Assembly (NCBI RefSeq): GCF_900497805.2
Contig: NW_020954562.1
Span: 19,187,162 to 19,251,161, forward strand
Length of the DNA: 64,000 nt
Source of the DNA: Vombatus ursinus
Lineage: Eukaryota > Chordata > Mammalia > Diprotodontia > Vombatidae
Reading direction: 5' to 3'
The stretch's first letter is position 1. Each line of letters begins with the position of its first letter. Shown piece by piece: positions 30,618 to 41,460 of the stretch. The notes below the pieces were generated by a model. It saw nothing but the letters and a program-made list of their open reading frames with translations. It made no database searches and was not told the origin of the DNA. Made by a program: the position numbers and the translations under genes.

Positions 30618-31315
30618 ACAGGGAGAATTAGTAGCTCTGATACTGAGGGCTTGCTAAGCCTTTTCCAGGGCTGTTTGTACATCTTCTGTGTTCACCTTTC
30701 ACCCAACTCTCACCTGTGGCTCCAAGAAGCTGCAGTTGGGGCAGTGACCACACCCTAGTAAAATCTCAGCAGATGGGCTAAACCAAGTTGACAGTGACTG
30801 GCAGGCTTCAAACTTGTTGGTGAGTTAAGGGATTGTCTACCCCAAGTATGTGAAGACTTGCCCTAGTGGAAGGGGTGGATGAGAACAATTTGCTCTGATG
30901 GCCATGAAGGAGGCTGAAGTAGATACTGTGGTGTGCTTAGAACTTCATTAGACATTGAAGATACCCTGGTCCATTGTCATTCATGCTGACTTTGTTTTGG
31001 CTCTGGACTGTGATGACTCTGGAAGAGAGAATAAGGCTGAAAACTTTGTGTAGCTCTGCCTCACTTAGATCCAATTCACAGGCAAGTCAAGACATCAACC
31101 CATGATGTCATTGATCCTCTTTGAAAATGAAGGCAGAAAGGGCAGTTAGGTGGTGCAGTGGATAGAGCACTGGCCCTGAAGTCAGAAGGACCTGAGTTCA
31201 AATCTGGCCTCAGACCAAACACTTGACATTTACTAGCTGTGTGACCCTGGGCAAGTCACTTAACCCCAGTTGCCTTTAAAAAAAATGAAGGCCAAACAAC
31301 AACAACAATATATTG
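30618..31315 (+). mobile_element. RTE-like marsupial repeat, 3' part, with nested WSINE1
   Basis: Longest copy of the family seen at 80-240 and 34025-34540. Ends 'gatgtcattgatcctctttgaaaatgaaggc' and, after the WSINE1, 'caaacaacaacaacaata'. The (AAC)n tail without poly-A is RTE style. No open frame of note, so probably 3' UTR or a non-autonomous derivative. Family assignment by tail only. Confidence 0.6.
31142..31296 (+). mobile_element. WSINE1-type SINE nested in the RTE-like repeat
   Basis: 'gcagttaggtggtgcagtggatagagcactggccctgaagtcag', 'gtgaccctgggcaagtcacttaaccccagttgcc' plus short A tail. Target duplication AAAATGAAGGC on both sides (about 31124 and 31282), just before the (AAC)n tail of the host repeat. 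Confidence 0.9.
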
Positions 31316-31344
31316 CAGAAGAGTATAAGAATTATAATGTGGGA

Positions 31345-31505
31345 CTCTTATTAGAGGAACACAGGATTATAGGTCAGAGGGATCCCAGAGGTCATCTAGT
31401 CCAGAACTCTTTTTGTTTTTAACAGATAAGGAAACTGAGACTCAGAAAGGGGAAATGATTTCTTCTGGCTCACTCAGTAGTATCAGAAGTAGGATCTATC
31501 CAATT
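31345..31505 (-). mobile_element. MIR/CR1-like fragment, minus strand
   Basis: 'ggtcagagggatcccagaggtcatctagtccag', 'acagataaggaaactgagactcagaaaggg', 'gctcactcagtagtatcagaagtagg'. Confidence 0.65.
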
Positions 31506-31745
31506 TGGTTAGGGGGGAGGATAATAGCTTAATGATTTGAAAACTAATTTCTATTTTGTCTATTAAATCTCTTTGTGCTTTAAGTACACGAAATTAAAAT
31601 ATTAATAAGACAGAAAATGAGAACTAATTTTTGGAATGGTTGAGTCATGCAATAATTTTGAGATGGCATCTTTAAGAATGGAACTGGATATATTCTAAGG
31701 GTAATAATGGCATATTTCTGAAATATTAACCATAGGTCCAAGATC

Positions 31746-31952
31746 AGTAGAGAGACAGGATGCCGTAGTGGAAAGGGTGCTTGGTTTATAATCATTAACC
31801 TGGTTTCAAATGATTTCTCTTCAACTTGTTTGCTATGTTACTTTATGTAATCATGTCATTATTTTTGGCTTTAGTTTCACCATCCATAAAAAGAAGGCAT
31901 TGGATTAGGTAAATTCTGAGGTCTCATCTGATTGTAAATTTTATGATCTCAG
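31746..31952 (+). mobile_element. MIR-type SINE
   Basis: 'acaggatgccgtagtggaaagggtgc', 'ctggtttcaaatgatttctc', 'tgtttgctatgttactttatg', 'ttagtttcaccatccataaaaag', ending 'ctgattgtaaattttatgatctcag'. Full length but diverged. Confidence 0.75.
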
Positions 31953-31959
31953 AAGCACG

Positions 31960-32142
31960 AATATATGTGTGTCTGTGTGCGTATGTTTGTGTGTGTGCGC
32001 GTGTGTGCACATATGATAGAGACAGAGAAAGAGACAGACACAGACAGAAACAGAGAGGGGGAGAGAGAAAGAAAAACAAAAGCACAAAGAGGGGGAGGGA
32101 GGGAGAGAGAGAGAAAGGCAGAGAGAGACAGAGACTGAGAGA
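31960..32142. repeat. (TG)n followed by long purine tract (GA/GACA)n
   Basis: 31965-32012 is an imperfect TG/CG alternation. 32015-32142 is nearly pure A/G/C-poor purine sequence. The three 70-75-residue ORFs over it are low-complexity Arg/Glu or Ser/Leu repeats. Confidence 0.9.
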
Positions 32143-32299
32143 TGGTTTCATATAAACACATTTTAAAATAGTATATTAAAGAAATTCTTGCTTTTTATAA
32201 AGAAAATGATATCAGCATTTCAAAAGTATCCAAGTCTAATAAAAATAAAGCAGAAAATATTTCTTTTCTCCTGGGATGGGATATTTTTATATAATTTTC

Positions 32300-32548
32300 T
32301 CTAACACTAAGATTTTTCAAAGCATTTTAAATAAATGATCTCATTTGAACCTCGCAAAAACCCTGGCAGATGAGTGCTGCAGGTTCACTTATCCGCATTT
32401 TATGGCTGAGGAAACTAGGAGTCAGAGATATGAAGTGACTCGTCCATAGATGGTCACACACTAGAGAAAATCTGAGGTAGGAAATGGATACAGGTGTTCT
32501 TGGCCCCAGGTCTAGCATTCTACCTGTTATACTGAGTTAGCTGCCTAT
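32300..32548 (-). mobile_element. MIR, minus strand, near full length
   Basis: 'tttcaaagcattttaaataaatgatctcatttgaacctcgcaaaaaccctgg', 'tatggctgaggaaactaggag', 'agtgactcgtccatagatggtcacacact', 'ggccccaggtctagcattctacctgttatactgagttagctgcct' is the full reversed MIR order. Confidence 0.88.
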
Positions 32549-32960
32549 CACATTATGTCTTCTAATGTTTCTCTAATGCTCATCTTAGAGTAGAAAGATG
32601 GCTTTCAGATTATTGAGTACAGCCTAAGAAAAACTCATTAATTTATAACCTGATATTATTTGGAATAGCTCAGTTATCTGCTGAAGTTTGCCACGAAAAA
32701 AGACTTTCTAAGAAAATAAATAATATAAAATGGGAGGATGTTTGATATACTTTTAAAAATCAATTTTTTGTAACATTCTAACAGCAAATACTAACAATGA
32801 AATATGCTTCTAAATGAATCTTGCCTAATCAGGTTAAATGAGATTTATCAATTCAACATGACAGCCCTACAAATAAATAATAAATGCCTCCATATTATGT
32901 TACCAGTTAGTCCTAATTATTGTCTCTGTAGTCTTGAAAAGAAGTTTATCCTCCTGAGAC
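32549..32960. other. Unassigned AT-rich DNA
   Basis: No recognised element. Confidence 0.45.
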
Positions 32961-32969
32961 CTCTAGATA

Positions 32970-33122
32970 GTATAGCAGAAAAAGTGACAACTGAAATCGA
33001 AGAATTGAGTAAACCCCCAACTCTACCACTTAACAGCTGTGGGACCTTAGGTCATTTGCTCAGGTACAAAATGTGAGAGTTGTATTAGATTACATCTGAG
33101 ATCTTTTCCAACTGTTCAATAA
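32970..33122 (+). mobile_element. MIR-type SINE
   Basis: 'gaaatcgaagaattgagtaaac...ctctaccacttaacagctgtgggaccttaggtcatttgctc', 'gagagttgtattagattacatctgagatcttttccaactg'. Confidence 0.7.
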
Positions 33123-33640
33123 CAAAGGTCTTTAAAAGATTTTATAATTCTTATTTGTACTCATTTGAATAGTCTCCCCCAAATAAGTGACTCTACTTTG
33201 ATGAGGTTTTATTGTGGTCTGAAAAGCCTTGTCAGGACCTAAATAAACAACAGACTCTTGGCGGATTTTAATCACCATGGTTCTCCATCCCCATTCTTTT
33301 GTCTTCCTTCTGCTCTTTTTGGCTAACAAATGACTCTGATTCCTGGTTCAGAAAACAGGATATTTCTTATTATGTCATCTATACTACAGCTAAATTGAAG
33401 GCAGGCTCATTTAAGATGGGGATCTTTCGGAAAAGTCACCTCAGGGTTATGAAACTCTGGGTCCACATTCACTCAAAATCATAGTTCACAAGTGCCCATT
33501 AATGTTTTTACTTTTATTAATCAGTCAAACAATAACAGTAGTTCAAAGCAAAATCACTTAATGAAAGAAGTAATCCAATATTTATCTGGCAAACCAAAAG
33601 CACACTTTCTCCAGAATGCACCTTTGCTAAGAGGACTTCT
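33123..33640. other. Unassigned DNA
   Basis: No recognised repeat or gene. Three short overlapping ORFs on both strands have no known domain. Confidence 0.45.
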
Positions 33641-33649
33641 TAATTTCCC

Positions 33650-33862
33650 AGTTAGCTGTGCTCCTTTAGACTGGACTCCATCATGCCTTATATCAGGCAC
33701 CTTTCCTCTCTCCCTGTCCTCCCTGACCCCATTCAGTTTGCTTTTGTGTATTGTCTTCCCCAATTTTATTATGAGCTTCTTGAGGACAGGATTTGTCTTT
33801 CTTTTTTGTCTTTGTATCTCCAGCACTTATTACAACTCCTTGTATATTGTAGTCAGTCAATA
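33650..33862 (+). mobile_element. L2 LINE 3' end, tail-to-tail with the next L2
   Basis: 'acctttcctctctccctgtcc', 'ttatgagcttcttgaggacaggatttgtc', 'tttgtatctccagcacttattacaactccttg', 'gtcagtcaataaacatttatta'. Confidence 0.85.
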
Positions 33863-34022
33863 AACATTTATTAAAAGCCTATTATGTGCCAGGTACTGTG
33901 CTAATTGCTAGGATACAAAAAGAGGCAAGTCACAGTCCCCTGCCCTCAAGAAACTCACAATCTAATCGGGAAGATAACAAGCACACAAAAACATACAAAC
34001 AAGTTATATACAGGATAAACAT
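33838..34022 (-). mobile_element. L2 LINE 3' end, minus strand
   Basis: 'aataaacatttattaaaagcctattatgtgccaggtactgtgctaattgctagg', 'gtcccctgccctcaagaaactcacaatctaatcgggaagataac'. Shares the tail 'gtcagtcaataaacatttatta' with the plus-strand L2 before it, so the two tails meet. Confidence 0.85.
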
Positions 34023-34024
34023 TG

Positions 34025-34545
34025 TTTATCCTTCATTTTTTGAAAAGGACCAATGACATCACAGGTGATGTCTTGAGTGGTGGATGAAGTAGATTAAAGT
34101 GAGGCAGAGTTGCGCAAAGTAGTCAGCCTCACTCTCTTTTCCAGAGTTGGTAGTCCAGTGTCAAGACAAAGTCAAGATGATCGGCAATGGCCCAGGATGT
34201 AATGGATGACCATGGTGTCTTCCATGTCTGACCAGCACCTCCTTTAGGCACCTTCATGGCCATTGGAACAAACTGATCTCATTTACCCATTCCACCTGGC
34301 GTAGTCTTTACATGTTTGGGGAGACACTCCTCTAACTCACTGAAGGGTCTGAGGCCCATTGGTTACACTCAATGTGGTTGAACCTATCGGCTGAGATGGT
34401 AAACCAGGGTGTGGCAGTTGCATACACAACTCTTTGGAGCCACAGGTTAGAGTTAAGGACCGGGGAGACACCAAAGGTGGATGAGTATTCCTGAAAAGGA
34501 CTTGGCAAGCCCTCATACCAGAGGTACTAGTCCTTGAACATCTCA
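34025..34545 (-). mobile_element. RTE-like marsupial repeat, minus strand
   Basis: 'cttcattttttgaaaaggaccaatgacatcacaggtgatgtcttga', 'gtgaggcagagttgcgcaaagtagtcagcctcactctcttttccagag', then the more distal part shared with 30620-30860 reversed. No convincing coding frame. The ORF at 34337-34576 is non-coding repeat. Confidence 0.6.
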
Positions 34546-34689
34546 TATACCCCATAGGATAAATAAATATAAACACAGGATAAATAGGAACACATTAAGA
34601 GAGGGAAGGGTTTAGAATTAAGAGGAATTTAAAAAGGCTTCTTATAGAATGTAGAATTTTAGTTGGAACTTAAAGGAACCTAGGGAAGC

Positions 34690-35375
34690 CAGTAATTAAT
34701 GAATCAATGAATCTGTCTATTAAGCTCCTACTATGTGCCAGGCACTGTGCTAAGGATACAAAAAGAGGCAAAACACAGTCCTTGCTCTTAAGGATCAAGG
34801 GTAAACAAGAAATAAGTAATAGAGAGAAGGCAATGGAATTAAGGAAGGTTGGAGAAAGCTTCTTGTGGAAGGTGGAATTTTAGTTGGGACTTAAAGAAAT
34901 CCAGGGAGGTCAGTAGTTGGAGTGGAGGAGAGAGAGCATTCCAGGTATGATGGTCAGCTAGAGAAAGTGCCTGGAGCCAAGAGATGAAGTGTTTTGCTTA
35001 TGTAACAGCCAGAATGCTAATTCCACTGGATCAGAGAGTATATTTAGGAGAGTAAGGTATAAGAACACTGGAAAAATCAGAGGGGCCTAAGTTATGAAGG
35101 GCTTTGAATGCCACACAGCATTTTGTATTGGATCCTGGAAGCAACAGAAAGCCCCTGGAGTTTATTGACTAAAGAAATGGCATGGTTGGATTTTTGTTTT
35201 AGGAAAATCACTTTGGTGGCTGAATGGAGGATGGAGTAAAGTGGGGAAGGAATTGAGGCAAGTAGATCTACCATCAGGTTATTACAATAGTCCAGGTGTG
35301 AAGTGATGAGGGGCTACCTGGGAGTTACTGGCAGTGTCAGAGGAAGGAGTGGTATCTGAGAGATGTTGCAGAAGT
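34690..35375 (-). mobile_element. L2 LINE, ORF2 C-terminus to 3' end, minus strand
   Basis: 35274-35092 (minus) translates to LLASIPSPLYSILHSATKV then IFLKQKSNHA and VASRIQYKMLC, the L2 pattern 'LQSVLHSAARVIFLKQKSDHVTPLL...LPVASRIQYKLLC'. 34690-35090 is the 3' part ending in the tail 'ttaagctcctactatgtgccaggcactgtgctaagg'. Truncated 5' inside ORF2. Confidence 0.88.
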
Positions 35376-35425
35376 GAAATTGACATATTAGGTACTGAAT
35401 AAATGCTTATTGACTGACTGAAGAC
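35376..35425 (+). mobile_element. Short L2 tail
   Basis: 'acatattaggtactgaataaatgcttattgactgactg' is an L2 3' terminus, in the opposite sense to the L2 it abuts. Confidence 0.7.
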
Positions 35426-36580
35426 TGGATATACCCAAGGAACATATGTGACTAGTCATACATAAAGGGAACAAATATGACCAGAGGGCACACATGGAGG
35501 AGTATACATGTAAAGAATTTGTGTGGCCCGAGTTCAGGCACACAACTCACAGCTCTGATGCTACCATGTCTACTGGTGATATCCATAGGTCTCATGGTCA
35601 TTGCTAGGTATTGTTCTATTGTTCACATAGTTGTGGAACTTATTTATGATTACAGCAATATGATGTCAAATGAAGAGGCAGAGTCCAGACCAGAGATGTG
35701 GAACCATCAGTCAGTGGTTGATTCTGGTATGCCACTGGCTGCAATGAGGAGGGTATTAATTTATAAAATAGAGACAAGTAAAGCTCCTACTGAGAGTAGC
35801 TACAGCTGACATTTAGCAACTGAAGTGAATTTTTTCCTTGAAATAAGTTCTGATCACAGCCATGGTAGAGGTACATATGAGATCTATGTAATATGTAAAT
35901 ATGTGTATGTATACACACACATACATGTATATTGTGTATATCTAGATCTATCTATCTAAGCTTATGGAAGGTTTTTGCAGGATAGAGGTTTCATTTGGGT
36001 TATCCCTATTCAATGGCACAGTAGAATTTTAGAATGACCAAACAGACATTGGTAGCTAGGGACATATCTTTGAAATTGGAAAGATCACAGGCAGAAGCAG
36101 TATCTTAGGAGCAGACAAAAATTAATAGTCAGGTTTACAGATCACAGCTGAAAGAGGAATAGTGGTATCTGATGTGGATTTCAAGTCAAAATTAGCATTA
36201 CAATCAAGTCCAAGGGGCTAGTAAAGTGAGAATTCTAAGGTTTGAGAATCAAGGCTTCATCACCATTTAAACAAAAGAGTGTTAAATTAGAAAATGAGTT
36301 TTCCAATTTGGGGTTTATTCACATATAGGTTATTAGGCAAAGTGGTACATAACCCAGACCTACCTTCTAGCTTTGCTGAAATTCATTTCAACCAAGAATG
36401 CTCCCTCCCAGTGTTGACCTTATCTTCTTATAAAGTAAGTATAGACTACACTCAATGGAAGACAGACCCTTTAAAGACTTGGTGGCCCACTGAAAGGACC
36501 TTAGGAATAGGCCTTAGCAATTCTGCCAACTGAATAAGGGATTTACAGTTAAATTAGCAGCAACCTCTAAGAAGTAAAAT
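35426..36580. other. Unassigned DNA
   Basis: About 1.15 kb with no recognised transposon. The longest ORF (35477-35809, 110 residues) has no domain I know and no supporting context. A short (CA)/(GATA)-rich patch lies at 35905-35955. Confidence 0.45.
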
Positions 36581-36584
36581 TTGG

Positions 36585-36925
36585 TGAATAGAGCATGGAA
36601 TCAAGTGAGACCTTGGTTTCAATCCTTCCTGTGACACTAATGGGAAAAGAAAATCACCTTAAGCTTTTTTTTTTTCTTTCAACCAGATAGTATCTTAATT
36701 CCACCCAGTGGAGTTGAAAGTATCACATAGGAAATATGTAAAACACATTTTTAGTATTTAAATCAAAGTATAGATCAAAGATTCTAAGCTGGGAGGGACA
36801 TCTAGTCAATAGTTTCCTTTTGCAGATGAGGAAAATGAGGATGAGTGATTAAGAAACTTGCCACAGTTCACCCTATTCCTTTGACTCTAAAGTAATTATA
36901 TTTTCTGATATACCATGTTGCCTTT
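36585..36925. mobile_element. MIR fragments, one plus (36585-36655) and one minus (36780-36925)
   Basis: Plus: 'gagcatggaatcaagtgagaccttggtttcaatccttcc'. Minus: 'gctgggagggacatctagtc', 'ttttgcagatgaggaaaatgagg', 'gatataccatgttgcc'. Confidence 0.55.
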
Positions 36926-37315
36926 ACATTTATGTTTATGTTTACGATTATTATTATTTTAAATAAAAACATCAATTTTACCCATTAAACTTATAAAAAA
37001 AATCTACTTGGTGAAGATTGGTTCCAAAGCTTATTTTGTGTGTACTTTGGGAAGATAGAAAATGAAATAGGAAGTCAAAGCAAATAGAACAGGTTTAGTA
37101 ATTTTATACTTTCTCTCTTTACCTTCAAGTAAATACTATCTAAGCATCTTCTGAATTTCAGAAGATATGAAGAAACATCTTTATAAAAACAAATAAACAA
37201 AAAATTAGGAGATGCATGGGTCCTCTTGGAAATTTTTGCTTTGGGGAAAAAAATGCTTATTCCTGCCACCCAAAGGAAAATGGAAACTTTTGCTTTCTCT
37301 TCCTCAAATAAGAAA
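36926..37315. other. Unassigned AT-rich DNA
   Basis: No recognised element. Confidence 0.45.
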
Positions 37316-37425
37316 ATACACACACAAGTGTATATATGCATATATGTACACATGTAGGTACCTATGGGTATGTGTGTATATATGTACGCATGCATATACA
37401 CACATACATACATACACACACATGT
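37316..37425. repeat. Alternating purine-pyrimidine (CA/TA/TG)n tract
   Basis: Interrupted 'acacac', 'tatatgcatatatg', 'catacatacatac' units. ORFs on both strands (Tyr/Met/Cys/His-rich) are artefacts of it. Confidence 0.85.
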
Positions 37426-38070
37426 TTCTCCAGAAGTAATTACTCAAGTGAAAATTCTTCAGAATTATTAAATTCTGGTCATGACTTCAAATAATCTTAA
37501 GGGCATCTTTTCTTTTGTTAAAAAAAAAACATGGGACAGAAATTAGGAGTTTGGATATCATTCCTCCCCTTCCCCTACTGAGATATTCTGCCAGTTAAAC
37601 ATGAAGAGCCAATGGTATCCCTTACTTTTTTTTCTCTTCTTTTTCTTGTTACTGCATGATCGCTTTCACTGAAGAGTGATGGACTCATTAAGCCCAATTT
37701 ACTCCATGTGTCACTCTACAGGAAGGAAAATGGATTAGGGGATTCCTGCCAAGTGATACAAGAAGGGATTCTGTCCTATAAAAGGCAGAGATGGAAAAGA
37801 ACTATTAGCTTATCTTGCTCATACCCTTAACAGTGAAAGATTGTTCTAATACTAGTTGGAGCCCTGGGTAATAGAAATCACTGACAGGTTATCACAAAAT
37901 AATAAAGCATCTGCTTTCCAGGTTCCTTCTATGGCTAAAAGCTTTGGCTTCTCTTTCTACACTTATTAGTTTTAATTTAAAAAAAAAGCCTTTAGAAGAA
38001 TCCTGGGATAGTTGAAAATTACACACAGACACACAGACACATACACACAGAGGGAATTTTCAATTATTCA
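37426..38070. other. Unassigned DNA
   Basis: No repeat or gene recognised. A small (CA)n patch at 38020-38050. Confidence 0.45.
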
Positions 38071-38071
38071 T

Positions 38072-38285
38072 GTTAGTGAAAGGGAGGCACTATACTATAA
38101 AATTTGGAGTAAGAGATTCTGGATTTGAATCCTGACTCTCCCATTTATTAACTGTGTGACTTTTATTAAATCACTAACTTCACTGGACCTCAAATTCCAC
38201 ATCTACAAAACTAGAGGATTGCATAAGATGACCTTGAAAGTTTCTTATAGCTCTAAATCTTACTTTCATGGTCCTATGAGCCCAT
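38072..38285 (+). mobile_element. MIR-type SINE, near full length
   Basis: 'gaaagggaggcactatactataaaatttgg', 'gattctggatttgaatcctgactctccc', 'ttaactgtgtgacttttattaaatc', 'ggattgcataagatgaccttgaaagtttcttatagctctaaatc'. Confidence 0.8.
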
Positions 38286-38598
38286 AATGAAATAACAAAG
38301 TTATTCAAGGGGGAAGAGTGTCTGATAAAAACTCAATGTCAAGTAATGCTTCCTATGTCATTCAATTCAGGTCTTCATGATTACCCAGGGACACTAACAA
38401 CTATAAATCCACAAATTATTGACTTTAGAATGAACAGAAATTCTAGAAATAGGCATATCTATGCACATACACTAAAATACAATATTTCATCTTTGTTATA
38501 TTTAAAGGACAATGGGAGCAAAATGGAGAAAATAAGCATGAAAACAATTGTTTGAATTAAAAAAAAATGTAAGGAAGCCATAATTATTTGCTTATAAA
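38286..38598. other. Unassigned DNA
   Basis: No recognised element. The ORFs at 38346-38555 (plus) and 38459-38692 (minus) are chance frames. Confidence 0.45.
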
Positions 38599-38599
38599 A

Positions 38600-39225
38600 C
38601 TGAATCATCAATTGACAAGCAGTTATTAAGTGCCTACTTTGTGCCAAGTACAACACAAACATGAAATGACCTCTGCTTTCAAGGGCTTCCATTCTATCAG
38701 AGAGACAACATGTACAATTATAACTAGGTTGTTGTTTTAATTATTTTTCAGTTGTGTCATCTTGGCCTCATTTAGGGTTTGTTTTGTTTTTGTTTTTGTT
38801 TTTGTTTTTTTGGCAAAGATACTGGAGTAGTTTGCCATTTCCTTCTAAGTGTATTGAGAATAAATACGAAGTAAAGGAGATTCCATTTCAGGAAAGAATG
38901 TACTAGCTTAAGAAGGATGCAGGGAGGAGGAGGGGGAGAGGTAGGTTTTCATATAGCAGGTGGTGCTCAAGATGAGTTTTGAAAGATGTTGGAGGGAGAG
39001 TTTTCTAGACACTTGGAAGGCCAATGCACTTCCACAGAGACTGGAGATGGACTGTTTTCTCTCTGTGTGAGATAGAGAGACAATTCATTGGCTCATAAAA
39101 TACAGGAAGAAGAAGAATATATAATGATGTTAGAAAGGTAAGTTTAGGCCAGGTTGTAAAAGGCTTTAAAAAGTTAAAGAGGAGTTTGTATTTTATCCTA
39201 TAAGACAAAATTCTTAGGGGGCCAT
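38600..39225 (-). mobile_element. L2 LINE 3' region, minus strand, split by a MAR1 SINE
   Basis: 38600-38727 ('gcagttattaagtgcctactttgtgccaag', 'gcttccattctatcagagagacaac') and 38857-39225 ('tgctcaagatgagttttgaaagatg', 'aggccaggttgtaaaaggctttaaaaagttaaagaggagtttgtattttatcc'). Confidence 0.8.
38728..38856 (-). mobile_element. MAR1-type SINE 3' part, minus strand
   Basis: 'ttgttgttttaattatttttcagttgtgtcatc...tttagggtttg' then (GTTTTT)n and 'ggcaaagatactggagtagtttgccatttccttct'. Only the 3' half; the middle has expanded into a T-rich simple repeat. Confidence 0.75.
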
Positions 39226-40504
39226 GAAATTCTTAGTGTACTGTAAAAACTCTATTTAAAAATTCCAAATTAAAAGGCAGAATGATATAAAGCTTGTCAA
39301 ATGTGGAGTGCATATAATAGGTACTATGTTAATATCTGCTTAATATAATTAATATTTATTCAATTGAAGATGATAGCTAGCTGCAGCATATGCAGAGAAG
39401 AAAGAGGACAAGTCTCTTCGCTAGATGCCTACAATAATATAGTCTGTATCTGATTCAGGCTTTTTCCTGGCTCATTCCTTCTCTTGGCAGCCTGAACCCA
39501 GAAGGACTCCAGGTCATTGCAAAGAATTTGCAAAACACAAAACCCTTTTGTGGAGAACAAAGTTAACTGCTCTCTGCAGTGTTAATCTGAGCTATAATTA
39601 TAGATTCCATAGTACCCAGTCTATTGAATCTTAGGACCAGTGCCATCCCAGAACACTTACTTTTATTTAGAGGAGAATGAACCAGATATTTTGCAACTAA
39701 GTTTGTTTTTAAATTAGCTTCAATCAATATAACAGTTCTTTGAAGATCTATTCTAGGCCCTCTTTGTAATCTGTAAAATTTTGAGTTCCTATTTGTCTTT
39801 TGGGGGATCCTGACTTTTGTCCACAGAGATGATGCAAGTCTCTGGGAAGGTGAGGATCATGGACTATTGATTTTTAAATTATCCAAAAGCTATTATTAAG
39901 CCAATTATGTTAAGATGGCCTTTAGTAAGATACAATTTAGATAAAATTTTATTTTATTTCCATGGATCTTATTTTTAAAAAAAGATAACAAGCAGATAAT
40001 TCAGATAGATAATTTAATACCAAATAACTCTGACTAACCTAAGAGAGTCATTTATTATTAAGCTGCATGTCCATAAATTGCTTGGTCTACTTGTGGGGAT
40101 TCAACTGCAGCTTGTTTGCTTCCTCTCATTCTGTATTTGTTGCCTATTTTCCTATTTAAATAAGACATAAAAGTTCTGCTGCTTTGGTTCAAACTCCTAT
40201 CATGGATGACATAATTGGATTTCCAACACATTGATTTGGGATTAGAGAGAAAGGGAGGTAACATTCATGCATTTTCACAACCGAGTTCATGTGTATGGAA
40301 AGTAGAGCCTCATTTGAACAGGAAAAGAATCCTCATTAACAACATTAATCACCATCACGGAATATTTTTATTTGAAAGATCAATGTGATTTGCATATGCA
40401 AGATCATTATGATAGACTTATTTTCTTCTGGTTTCCAATGGTATTAAATTTCTTTTCCTACATGTTGATAATTTTCTGATCCTTTCTTGTCTAATTTTTA
40501 TGTT
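39226..40504. other. Repeat-poor stretch with two candidate conserved blocks
   Basis: About 1.3 kb without recognisable transposons. 39430-39700 and 40060-40440 have mixed composition and no low-complexity. The second contains 'gtgatttgcatatgcaag' (40387-40404), an octamer-like ATTTGCATA motif, and several TAAT/ATTA cores. No splice-flanked open frame. Possibly regulatory; inference only. Confidence 0.35.
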
Positions 40505-41215
40505 TCAGTGAGTCAATCAACAAGCATTTATCAAATGTTACACTATGCTAGGCACTGGGGACATAAAAACAAAATGAAATTATTCCAACTCACTGAACTT
40601 AAAATCATAAATTCATACATTTATAGCCAGGAGCAACCTTAAAGGTCATCTAATCCAACTCTCATTCTTACAGATGAAGAAACTAAGACACAGAGAAGTT
40701 TATTGCTACAAGGTAGCAAGTAACAAAGGCAAGATTTGAATCTAGTTCTTTTCCCTTTAAACTCACACTTTCCATTGTAACACACTGTCCTTCCAAAGTA
40801 TGCATTCTATAAGAAACATAATATATAAATAAATACAAAATCTTATTAAATATATACCATATATTACACAATAAATATAGACTATATATGTATATTACAA
40901 ATACATATAAGGGGTAGTTTTAGGGAAAGGAGTTACTAACAGCTGGGAGGGACTAGAAAACGCTAAAGATGACAGCATTTGAGGTGAGTTTTGATGAAAG
41001 ATAGGTATTCTAAGATGTGGGAATGAGGGAGAATTATATTCTAGACATGAGGTAGAGCATGTGCTAAGGCATTAAGATGGGAAATGGGGTATCTCATATG
41101 ATAGCAGAGAGTAGATGTTTGACAATAATATAGAATGTGTGAAAGGGAATATAGGATGTATAATAAGACTGGGAAAGCAGACAAGATCTATCCTGCATCC
41201 CCTAAAAACCAAGAT
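40505..41215 (-). mobile_element. L2 LINE 3' region, minus strand, split by a MIR
   Basis: 40505-40580 ('caacaagcatttatcaaatgttacactatgctaggcactgggg') and 40900-41215 ('acagctgggagggactag', 'gaatgagggagaattatattctagacatgagg', 'gagcatgtgctaaggcattaagatggg') are parts of one reversed L2. Confidence 0.75.
40590..40795 (-). mobile_element. MIR-type SINE, minus strand, within the L2
   Basis: 'ccttaaaggtcatctaatccaactctcattcttacagatgaagaaactaagacacagagaag', 'gcaagatttgaatctagttcttttcc', 'attgtaacacactgtccttcc'. Confidence 0.8.
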
Positions 41216-41234
41216 ACTAATAGGTAGCATTAAC

Positions 41235-41405
41235 ATGGCACATTAGGTTTTGCAAAATCCTTTAGACGTGCTATTTAATTTGATACTGTCAACTCTATGG
41301 AAAATTGCCATTATCACCCCCCATTTTTCAGGTCAAGAAACTGATGCTGAATGATTAAATTAATTATCCAGGATCACATGGCTACTAAGTATCTGAGGAC
41401 TCTGG
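41235..41405 (-). mobile_element. MIR, minus strand
   Basis: 'ggttttgcaaaatcctttagacgtgctatttaatttgatactgtcaac', 'tttttcaggtcaagaaactgatgctg', 'aggatcacatggctactaagtatctg'. Confidence 0.75.
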
Positions 41406-41460
41406 ATGCTTCAGTACTTCATCAAAATACAATCTTTCATTGACTTTGACAGTTTCTGCA

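Noticed and set aside
33492-33863. 123-residue plus-strand open frame
   Set aside because: Its second half is L2 3' UTR, the first half unique sequence; no domain.
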